DNA of 14,739 bases, taken from NCBI GenBank assembly GCA_021805885.1, contig JAJZDR010000055.1:1-14739 (forward strand), read 5' to 3'. Origin of the DNA: a bacterium (GTDB taxonomy: Bacteria; Patescibacteria; Dojkabacteria; JAKAPS01; JAJZLI01). Shown piece after piece: positions 7,698 to 13,502 of this stretch. The notes below the pieces were generated by a model that was not told the DNA's origin, searched no databases, and worked only from the letters and a program-made list of their open reading frames with translations. The position numbers were made by a program, and so were the translations under genes. Positions within the stretch are counted from its first letter, which is position 1; each line of letters opens with the position of its first letter.

Positions 7698-8360
7698 TCA
7701 AATTCTTTTAACTCCAATTTTTGGACAAATATCTTTTAATATACATTCGTCACACCTGGGTTTTTGAGCAACACATATCTTTCTACCATGTGCTATTATA
7801 AGGTCAGAAAAATGTAGATACGAAGATTTTTCAACAATTTTATTTAAAACTAGTTCTATCTTATTAGCATTTTTACTCTTTATTAAATTCTTTCCGATTA
7901 AACCTAATCTTCCTGATAATCTTATCATATGTGTATCTACAACTACTCCAGTATTAAAAGAAAAAGCATTCATCAAAACTACATTTGCAGTCTTTCTGCC
8001 TATTCCAGGTAATTTTACTAATATATCTATATCACTGGGTACATTCCCACTATACTGATCAACAATGATAGTTGCTAAGTTCTTTATATTTTTTGCCTTA
8101 TTTTTATAAAATCCAGTGGAATATATTTTTTTTTGAAGTTCTTCTATATCTATATTCTTAAAATCTATTGGTGTTTTGTATTTTTTAAACAAATCTTTTG
8201 TAACTATATTAACTCTTTTATCTGTACATTGAGCAGATAAAATGGTTGCTATTAAAAGTTCAAATGGATTTTTAAAATTTAAAGAAATTTTAGCATTAGG
8301 ATAGAGGATATCTAATTTTTCTATTATCTCTTTAACATACTCCCTTCTGTTTTTACTCAT
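7698..8360 (-). CDS. nth: Endonuclease III (DNA glycosylase/AP lyase)
   Basis: Base-excision repair glycosylase for oxidised pyrimidines with AP-lyase activity. The 220 residues match the usual length (about 210). LSAQCTDKRVN (41-51) is the conserved N-terminal signature, LPGIGRKTANVVL (117-129) is the helix-hairpin-helix with catalytic K123, and VVVDTHMIRL carries catalytic D142. The 4Fe-4S ligands C196-x6-C203-x2-C206-x5-C212 are all present. It ends with a TGA stop eight residues after the cluster, as expected, which helps show that TGA is not reassigned here. Its ATG overlaps the TGA of the DUF2905 gene (ATGA), so translation is probably coupled. Confidence 0.95.
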   Translation of the reverse strand: MSKNRREYVKEIIEKLDILYPNAKISLNFKNPFELLIATILSAQCTDKRVNIVTKDLFKKYKTPIDFKNIDIEELQKKIYSTGFYKNKAKNIKNLATIIVDQYSGNVPSDIDILVKLPGIGRKTANVVLMNAFSFNTGVVVDTHMIRLSGRLGLIGKNLIKSKNANKIELVLNKIVEKSSYLHFSDLIIAHGRKICVAQKPRCDECILKDICPKIGVKRI

Positions 8361-8596
8361 TTTACTATTCTGGATACTATATATATTATTATTGTTAATA
8401 TTATAGATGCTAAGATTGAAAAAGTTAACGGAAAGTAAAAACTAAAGTTCCCTTTTTTAAAAACAAAATTCCCAGGAATGTTGTTCCCAGGAATATCACT
8501 CCAGATATTAAAAGTATGATACTTTTCAGTAAAATAAAGAGCTATACCTACTATAGTTATAAAGATACCTATGATTATAAATATTTTGCCGTACAT
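8357..8596 (-). CDS. DUF2905 family small membrane protein
   Basis: A 79-residue protein with an N-terminal membrane helix (about 5-22), a short central segment with IPGN and KKGNFSFYFPLTFS, and a second helix (about 55-77). The PGN...GNFxFYFPLxxS pattern is the hallmark of DUF2905, a small two-helix family of unknown function usually about 70 residues. Here IPGN occurs twice in tandem (IPGNNIPGN), a small local duplication. It overlaps nth by 4 nt (ATGA) and begins 14 nt after the DUF1634 stop. That short gap contains a perfect extended -10, so this gene and nth may also be transcribed from an internal promoter. Confidence 0.8.
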   Translation of the reverse strand: MYGKIFIIIGIFITIVGIALYFTEKYHTFNIWSDIPGNNIPGNFVFKKGNFSFYFPLTFSILASIILTIIIYIVSRIVK

Positions 8597-8601
8597 ACTC
8601 T

Positions 8602-8610
8602 ATTATAACA
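8602..8610 (-). promoter_or_regulatory. internal extended -10 promoter before the DUF2905 gene
   Basis: TGT-TATAAT on the minus strand, a perfect extended -10 match, ends 5 nt before the DUF2905 ATG and lies wholly within the 14-nt gap after the DUF1634 TAA. Transcription would start at or next to the ATG, giving a leaderless message for the DUF2905 gene and nth. Confidence 0.5.
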
Positions 8611-8979
8611 TTATGCAACGATAAAAATGGATATAAGTAGTATTATAAATACAGTTAAAGTGGTTATAGAGAGTATATAATCTTTATTTCTTAAGAATAG
8701 GAAAATAGATAATAATACTCTGGTAACTGGAGTGATAATTAGTATTATAATTGGTATAAATAACAATGTTAAAAATGAAAAGTGTCCAAATATGAAGTTT
8801 AGAAAAGTGAAAGTATTTTGATAAGAACCAGTGTAGTAACTTATATTGCCTTTAGTGAATATTAGTATAAGGTCAATTAATGCTAAAGATATACTTATAA
8901 TAACTCCAGTCCTTAAAACATAACCTATTATCACCTCCATATCTTTATTTTTAGGTTCATTTGATCTAGATTTGTTCAT
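8611..8979 (-). CDS. DUF1634 family membrane protein
   Basis: A 122-residue integral membrane protein with three predicted helices (about 17-44, 64-87 and 97-121). The first helix is preceded by IGYVLRTGVIISISLALI, the second is followed by ITPVTRVLLSIFLFLRNKDY, and a final Thr/Leu-rich helix ends the protein. This is the DUF1634 pattern (xVLRxG..., TPxxRV, FxxxxD). DUF1634 genes are commonly found next to TauE/SafE permease genes, and here the gene overlaps the permease by 4 nt (ATGA). It is therefore probably an accessory subunit of that transporter. A polar, charged N-terminus of about 14 residues precedes the family core. Confidence 0.8.
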   Translation of the reverse strand: MNKSRSNEPKNKDMEVIIGYVLRTGVIISISLALIDLILIFTKGNISYYTGSYQNTFTFLNFIFGHFSFLTLLFIPIIILIITPVTRVLLSIFLFLRNKDYILSITTLTVFIILLISIFIVA

Positions 8980-9812
8980 AATACATGCATAGCTCTTAGA
9001 ATCATTTCTATTGCTATAACTAATATAACTAATATAAATATTTTTTTTAAATATACATTGGATGTTTTCCCAATTAATTTAGTTCCATAGTATGATCCTA
9101 TAAATACCCCTATCATTACTGGTATAGCTATATATGGATTTATATATCCATTTATAAGATATATAAATGCACTGGCTGCTGCAGTCACACCTATCATCAT
9201 GTTTGAAGTTGTTGTGGATACTTTCATTGGAAGTTTCATTACATCATCCAATGCTAGTACTTTGAACACCCCACTGCCTATTCCCAAAAGTCCAGATATT
9301 AAGCCTGCTACATACATTATGATAAATCCTCCTGGTATGTTGGTCACATTATAATGTATTTCTTTATTTTTCAATTTATCATAATAGGATGATGATAATT
9401 TTAGATAATTTGTAATATTATCATTTTCAACCTTTTCATCCACTTCTTGGTCTCTATTTTTTAAAAGCGGAATTATGGATATAAGAAGAACGAATGCAAA
9501 TATATAAAGTAGAACAGTGGTATTTAGTATACCCATAATTTCTGCTCCAGTTATTGCTCCTATAGTTGTTGCAATCTCAAGTAACATTCCTACTCTTATA
9601 TTTATTATTTTATCTTTTAGATAGACTGATGCAGCAGATGAGGATGTTGCTATTACAGATATAATGCTTGCTCCAATAGCAATTTTAATATTTATATGAA
9701 ATATTAGAATAAGGATTGGTATTATTATTATTCCACCACCAATACCAACTAATGCCCCTATAGCCCCTGCAAGGATTGAGAATACAATAATTGCAAAATA
9801 AAAAAGTAACAT
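8976..9812 (-). CDS. TauE/SafE family permease (sulfite/organosulfonate or anion exporter)
   Basis: A 278-residue polytopic membrane protein with about eight helices in two halves. Each half starts with a Gly-rich helix: GAIGALVGIGGGIIIIPIL (about 16-34) and, after a hydrophilic loop (about 118-152), LISGLLGIGSGVFKVLALDDVM (about 171-192). The GxGGGxxxxP and GxGSGxxxxP repeats are the hallmark of the TauE/SafE family, whose members move sulfite, sulfoacetate and other anions. The substrate cannot be assigned from sequence. It is the first gene of the operon with DUF1634, DUF2905 and nth. An extended -10 (TGA-TATATT) ends 6 nt before the ATG, which predicts a leaderless transcript. No Shine-Dalgarno is seen. 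Confidence 0.88.
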   Translation of the reverse strand: MLLFYFAIIVFSILAGAIGALVGIGGGIIIIPILILIFHINIKIAIGASIISVIATSSSAASVYLKDKIINIRVGMLLEIATTIGAITGAEIMGILNTTVLLYIFAFVLLISIIPLLKNRDQEVDEKVENDNITNYLKLSSSYYDKLKNKEIHYNVTNIPGGFIIMYVAGLISGLLGIGSGVFKVLALDDVMKLPMKVSTTTSNMMIGVTAAASAFIYLINGYINPYIAIPVMIGVFIGSYYGTKLIGKTSNVYLKKIFILVILVIAIEMILRAMHVL

Positions 9813-9818
9813 AAAATC

Positions 9819-9827
9819 AATATATCA
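9819..9827 (-). promoter_or_regulatory. extended -10 promoter before the TauE/SafE gene
   Basis: TGA-TATATT on the minus strand, ending 6 nt before the ATG at 9812; the transcript would begin at about the ATG. No convincing -35 box is seen. The remaining divergent spacer (9828-9986) is AT-rich with no clear feature. Confidence 0.45.
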
Positions 9828-9986
9828 TTTGGACTGTATGAGTTCTAGTCTTTATTATTTTATCAGATAAGAAATTATTATATATCATAGAAATCTTGTT
9901 ATATTTTATATAACCTGCTTTTTAGAATTTTTTTAATTTAAATCTAAGAACAAAATTATATACTTTTTAGACATTTTTAGTATAAG

Positions 9987-9995
9987 TGATATCAT
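9987..9995 (+). promoter_or_regulatory. extended -10 promoter before mntA
   Basis: TGA-TATCAT (5 of 6 to TATAAT) ends 6 nt before the ATG at 10002. This is exactly the geometry of the divergent TauE/SafE promoter, and again predicts a leaderless message. Confidence 0.4.
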
Positions 9996-10001
9996 ATATT
10001 T

Positions 10002-10313
10002 ATGATTACGGGCAAATATTCACAAAAAAAGATAGAGAAAGATATCATTAATATAATATCTAAATATCTTGATATTAATAGTACTAAAGTATTTTTTTTT
10101 GGATCAAGAGTATATGGAATCAAAAATGATAGATCAGATATAGATATAGGTATTGAATATAAAAATAAAATTAGTTTAAGGATTTTATCTAAAATTAGAG
10201 AAGATATTGATAATCTTAATATTTTATATACTATTGATTTAGTAGATTTTAAAGATGTATCTGAAAGTTTTAAGACAGTAGCTTTAAAAAAAATAATACA
10301 AATTAATGGATAA
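10002..10313 (+). CDS. mntA: MntA-type minimal nucleotidyltransferase antitoxin
   Basis: A 103-residue minimal nucleotidyltransferase (MNT). Motif FFFGSRVYG (G35-S36-R37) followed by RSDIDIGIE (S45-D46-x-D48) gives the two metal-binding aspartates, and a third acidic strand TIDLVDF (D79/D82) completes the site. In characterised HepT/MntA modules this enzyme neutralises the HEPN RNase by adding AMP to a Tyr in its RX4HXY motif. The family commonly pairs with a HEPN gene, and here the HEPN start overlaps the mntA stop by 8 nt in the same direction. Length and motifs are complete, so the antitoxin looks intact even though its partner is frameshifted. Confidence 0.88.
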   Translation: MITGKYSQKKIEKDIINIISKYLDINSTKVFFFGSRVYGIKNDRSDIDIGIEYKNKISLRILSKIREDIDNLNILYTIDLVDFKDVSESFKTVALKKIIQING

Positions 10314-10688
10314 ATTAGATCAACAGATAGAACAGTTTAAAAAAGCTCTTATAAAGTTAGAAGAGATTATTATAGTTCAAAAAAATGATATTGTAAGGGA
10401 TAGCGCAATAAAAAGATTCGAGATAACAGTTGATTTATTTTGGAAAATGTTGAAAACATATATTGAGGTAAATTATGGTATAATTGTTAATTCACCAAAA
10501 ACAGTAATCAAGGAAGCATATACACAAGGGTTATTGAATATGAATCTTCTTATTTAGATTTAATAGATTTAAGGAATGAAACTGCACATATATATAAGGA
10601 AGAAGTTGCTGAAAAGGTTTTTAATATTATTCCTAAGTCAGTAAAACTTTTTAGAAAAGTCATAAAAAAAATCGATCAAAAAGTATAA
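10306..10688 (+). pseudogene. hepT: HepT-type HEPN toxin, frameshifted before the active site
   Basis: The ATG at 10306 opens a frame that stops at TAG 10555-10557 after 83 residues and includes the HEPN segment SPKTVIKEAYTQGLL. The rest of the domain continues one frame over: from about 10533 it reads IEYESSYLDLIDLRNETAH, then IYKEEVAEKVF, to TAA at 10686-10688. This second part has the RX4HXY catalytic and AMPylation motif (R-N-E-T-A-H-I-Y). Joining the frames near 10530-10536 restores a normal HEPN of about 127 residues, as if one base were missing. The 83-residue product has no RX4H motif and should have no RNase activity. The downstream codons are still sensible, so the lesion is recent, or a sequencing error. 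I see no slippery heptamer for programmed -1 frameshifting. Confidence 0.85.
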
Positions 10689-10705
10689 AGATTCTTATGT
10701 TTCTC

Positions 10706-11629
10706 TTATGAAGAATTATCTTCTATAAAATGCATAGCATCGATTGCTGCTATACATCCTATTCCTGCTGATGATACTGCTTGTTTATATTTAGGATCTG
10801 ATACATCTCCTGCAGCAAAAACACCTTCAATATTAGTTTTTGTAAAATCATGGACTTTTATATATCCATTTGGATCTATTTCTAAAGATTCTTTAAAAAT
10901 TTCTGTGTTTGGTGTATGTCCTATTGCTATAAAGACACCTTGTACTTTAAGATCAGATTCAGTATTTGTTTTATTATTTAAAATCTTTACTCCTTCTACA
11001 ACATTCTCTCCATAGATATCTCTAACTTCAGAGTTAAAAAGTATTTCTATTTTAGGATCTTTTAAAACTCTATCTTGCATAATTTTAGATGCTCTAAATT
11101 CATCTCTTCTGTGTACAAGGTATAATTTCTTTACAAATTTAGTTAAGAATAGAGATTCTTCCATTGCACTATCCCCTCCTCCAACTACAACTATATCTTT
11201 ATCTTTAAAAAATGGAGCATCACAAGTAGCACATCCAGATATTCCCTTTCCCATTAGTCTTGTCTCATTATCAAGTCCTAACCATTTTACAGATGCTCCT
11301 GTAGAGATAATCACAGTTTTTGCTTTAAATTCTTTATCTTCAGTCCAAACAGTAAAAGGTCTATTTGAAAAATCAACTTTTATAGCTACACCATCTTCAA
11401 ATCTAACCCCAGTATTATTAGCCTGTTTTTGCATACTTAACATCAATTCTGGTCCCAAGATGCCATCCTCAAATCCTGGATAATTTTCAACCAATGATGT
11501 TATTGTAAGCTGACCTCCTGGGATACTTCCAGATATTAACAAAGGGTTTAAATCAGATCTAGCTGCATATATACCAGCAGTTAACCCTGCAGGACCAGAT
11601 CCTAAAATAATAACATTCTCAATCTCCAT
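10706..11629 (-). CDS. trxB: Thioredoxin reductase (NADPH, FAD)
   Basis: A 307-residue flavoprotein that reduces thioredoxin using NADPH in the cytoplasm. The FAD Rossmann motif GSGPAGLTAGIYAAR is at 10-24, with PGGQL at 37-41. The redox-active dithiol is C133-A-T-C136 in SGCATCDAPFF. The NADPH site has GGGDSAMEE (150-158) and the HRRDEFRA box (173-180), whose arginines favour NADPH. The second FAD motif GVFAAGDV lies near 269-276, and the conserved QAVSSAGIGCIAA follows. Length and motifs are all standard. It converges with hepT (17 nt apart) and is divergent from the membrane glycosyltransferase. A TGT-TATATA box ends 10 nt before the ATG; no ribosome-binding site is seen. Confidence 0.96.
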   Translation of the reverse strand: MEIENVIILGSGPAGLTAGIYAARSDLNPLLISGSIPGGQLTITSLVENYPGFEDGILGPELMLSMQKQANNTGVRFEDGVAIKVDFSNRPFTVWTEDKEFKAKTVIISTGASVKWLGLDNETRLMGKGISGCATCDAPFFKDKDIVVVGGGDSAMEESLFLTKFVKKLYLVHRRDEFRASKIMQDRVLKDPKIEILFNSEVRDIYGENVVEGVKILNNKTNTESDLKVQGVFIAIGHTPNTEIFKESLEIDPNGYIKVHDFTKTNIEGVFAAGDVSDPKYKQAVSSAGIGCIAAIDAMHFIEDNSS

Positions 11630-11639
11630 AATTAAAAAA

Positions 11640-11648
11640 TATATAACA
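11640..11648 (-). promoter_or_regulatory. extended -10 promoter before trxB
   Basis: TGT-TATATA on the minus strand ends 10 nt before the trxB ATG (an alternative register TATATT ends 8 nt before). The predicted leader is 0-4 nt. No clear -35 element. Confidence 0.42.
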
Positions 11649-11770
11649 ATTTATTCTATCATAATAAGTCTATATATCAAAAACACAGTACTCTATATCT
11701 AATATATTGATTAATGGTACATTCATATTTTAATAGTATCTTAATGATAGTGAAAGATATAAAAAACTAA

Positions 11771-11780
11771 CAACGCGTTG
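11771..11780. repeat. perfect 10-bp palindrome CAACGCGTTG
   Basis: A self-complementary CAACGCGTTG with a CGCG core, in a stretch that is otherwise almost all A/T. It lies between the two copies of TATATTGATTAA and could be a dimeric regulator site. No regulator gene is in the window. Confidence 0.35.
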
Positions 11781-11841
11781 AAGATAATTATATTGATTAA
11801 CTAAAAACTAATTTTATCTATACAAAGCTATGTATATGTAT

Positions 11842-11925
11842 ATGAAGGATATGAAATTACGGAGAATTGCAGAGATATTTGGAGTAAGAGGGAGCCGAGT
11901 TGGGGCTCCCTTCCATTTTGTTTAG
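11842..11925 (+). other. short open frame or small-RNA candidate ending in a hairpin
   Basis: ATG 11842 to TAG 11923-11925 gives 27 codons (second ATG at 11851). The predicted peptide is basic (MKDMKLRRIAEIFGV, then GSRVGAPF) and matches nothing I recognise. The segment is clearly richer in G and C than its surroundings, and its last third folds into the hairpin at 11889-11911. It could be a leader peptide, a small RNA with its terminator, or a gene remnant. The sequence alone does not decide. Confidence 0.25.
11889..11911 (+). terminator. GC-rich hairpin with T-rich tail
   Basis: AGGGAGCC, a 7-nt loop, then GGCTCCCT form a perfect 8-bp stem, followed by a T-rich run (TCCATTTTGTTT). On the plus strand it looks like an intrinsic terminator, although the T tract is interrupted. 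No annotated plus-strand gene ends upstream, so it implies an unannotated short transcript or an insulator for the next promoter. Confidence 0.42.
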
Positions 11926-11958
11926 GAATCATATAACATTCAGTAATTGTATTATCCT

Positions 11959-11964
11959 TATAAT
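11959..11964 (+). promoter_or_regulatory. candidate -10 box before the GT-C gene
   Basis: Exact TATAAT ending 9 nt before the ATG at 11974. The expected start lies 0-3 nt before the ATG. No convincing -35 box or TG extension is seen. Confidence 0.4.
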
Positions 11965-11973
11965 TAGTTAGTT

Positions 11974-13494
11974 ATGAATAGATATCTTAAAATATTTCCG
12001 TTTTTATTAACAATACTTTTGAGGTTACCTGCGTTTTATGAACCCCACTGGTATGAAGATACAGGTATGTATTCAGCAATAGGTGTAGCTCTAAATCATG
12101 GTGCAGTTTTATATGGTACTGTGTTTGATAATAAAACTCCCTTTATCTATTACCTATATGCTCTATATGAACGTATTCCATTATCTTTGACTTTTGTTTA
12201 TCAATCAGTGTCTTTAATCCTAGCGCTACTTACTCAATATTTTATTTTTAAAATAGCTCAGCTAAAATTTGGTAATAAAGTAGCAGTCATATCTTCAATA
12301 CTCTTTGCTTTGCTTGTGGGTAGTATTTTTCTAGAAGGTACGTTAGCTAATGCAGAAAATTATTATATGTTTTTTTCTGTACTATCTATATATATTATTC
12401 TCAAAAATGTTCCTGATATAAGTTTTCTAAAATTATATATTGCAGGACTCATTATAGGACTTGGAGTTATGTTTAAGGTGTCAGTTATATTTGATGCTTT
12501 TGCTGTTATAGTATATTTCTTTTTTATCTTTGATTTTAAAAAATATTTCAAATCATCCTTCTTTTACACTTTGGGTTTATTTACTCCACTGGTAATTTTC
12601 TTAATTTATGAATTCTTTATACATAATCTATCAAACACAATATATGCAATATTTCTATATAATTTAGGTTATGTTGCAAAAGCAAAACCTTTTTTTGGTT
12701 TATCAATAGTTGATTTTCAGACAATACTTCTATTTATAATTTTATTTGTATTTTTTGTATTATACAGAAGAAGAAAAATTAAAGGATTCATGTCTAACGA
12801 CATAAGTCTTTTTATATATTTATGGGTGATTGTTGATTTATATAGTGTATATCTTTCAGGAAGACCTTATTTTCATTACCTCCTTCAAATAGCGTTACCA
12901 CTTTGTATTTTACTTGCATATTATATATATAGGATATATAAAGATCAGTGGTATAAAAAAATACTTATTGTATTTATTATTAGTATATCCATATATCTTG
13001 GAGAGCTATATTTCTTTAAATCAGAATTATCATGGCAAATTTTTCAACAACTTCAATTTAAATATGATTATTATCCAAATTCGTATGCATATATGATCGG
13101 TAGAGAGACAAGTGCTCAATATAACTCTATTTTTATATATAATACCAATGTTATATTTGAGAAAACTGAACAAAATGCTAATATAGTATACCAGATTGCA
13201 GATACTCTAAATTCACTAAATGTTAAAAATAAGAGGATATTTATAATGGGTAATTTCCCTTGGGATTACTATATGACTAAATCTATTCCCAGTGAAAAGT
13301 ATGTAGTGGATTTTCAGATAATAGGGAAAAAAAGACAGAATACTGTTATGTCTGAAATACAAAAAAACAAACCATATCTTATACTCTATTACAATGATAG
13401 TTATGGGTTTTCTAAATTAACAGATTTTATTAATAAGTATTATAAATTGGCAAAAATTTCTAGTGGGGCTTATTTCTATATAATCAAAAGTTAG
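11974..13494 (+). CDS. GT-C membrane glycosyltransferase (PMT/ArnT-like, GT39/GT83 type)
   Basis: A 506-residue polytopic protein with an N-terminal helix, about ten further membrane segments to about residue 350, and a C-terminal extracytoplasmic domain. The first outer loop has Y-E28-D29-T-G-M-Y, equivalent to the acidic DE pair of GT-C enzymes. It is followed by NHGAVLYGTVFDNKTPF (41-57), which matches the common pattern G-x-x-x-Y-x-D-x-F-D-x-K-P-P and ends here as D52-N-K54-T-P56. A YYxxRRRKIKG cytoplasmic loop and a GRPYFHYLLQIALP segment (about 295-308) follow. Such enzymes move a sugar from a polyprenyl-phosphate carrier to a protein, lipid or polysaccharide outside the membrane. Donor and acceptor cannot be assigned. 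The gene is convergent with the penicillin-binding protein gene (8 nt between stops). Confidence 0.82.
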   Translation: MNRYLKIFPFLLTILLRLPAFYEPHWYEDTGMYSAIGVALNHGAVLYGTVFDNKTPFIYYLYALYERIPLSLTFVYQSVSLILALLTQYFIFKIAQLKFGNKVAVISSILFALLVGSIFLEGTLANAENYYMFFSVLSIYIILKNVPDISFLKLYIAGLIIGLGVMFKVSVIFDAFAVIVYFFFIFDFKKYFKSSFFYTLGLFTPLVIFLIYEFFIHNLSNTIYAIFLYNLGYVAKAKPFFGLSIVDFQTILLFIILFVFFVLYRRRKIKGFMSNDISLFIYLWVIVDLYSVYLSGRPYFHYLLQIALPLCILLAYYIYRIYKDQWYKKILIVFIISISIYLGELYFFKSELSWQIFQQLQFKYDYYPNSYAYMIGRETSAQYNSIFIYNTNVIFEKTEQNANIVYQIADTLNSLNVKNKRIFIMGNFPWDYYMTKSIPSEKYVVDFQIIGKKRQNTVMSEIQKNKPYLILYYNDSYGFSKLTDFINKYYKLAKISSGAYFYIIKS

Positions 13495-13502
13495 ATATAA
13501 AC

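Larger units (their letters stand above)
11630..11973. other. 344-bp intergenic region between divergent trxB and GT-C genes
   Basis: The longest gene-free stretch in the window. From left to right it holds the trxB promoter (11640-11648), two 12-nt direct repeats TATATTGATTAA (11703-11714 and 11789-11800), a GC-rich palindrome CAACGCGTTG (11771-11780), a short plus-strand open frame (11842-11925) ending over a GC-rich hairpin (11889-11911), and a TATAAT (11959-11964) before the glycosyltransferase. No tRNA-like fold or known riboswitch was recognised. Confidence 0.6.

Noticed and set aside
7698..9812. Reassigned TGA code (as in Gracilibacteria/Absconditabacteria)
   Set aside because: nth, the DUF2905 gene and the TauE/SafE gene all end in TGA at the expected family length, two of them in ATGA overlaps.
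10491..10554. Programmed -1 frameshifting in hepT
   Set aside because: No X-XXY-YYZ slippery heptamer is seen. The closest candidate, a five-A run at 10497-10501, is too early: the conserved HEPN segment continues in the first frame past it.
10689..10720. Bidirectional terminator between hepT and trxB
   Set aside because: Only a weak 6-bp ATTCTT/AAGAAT pairing with a long loop and no T tract; not convincing in AT-rich DNA.
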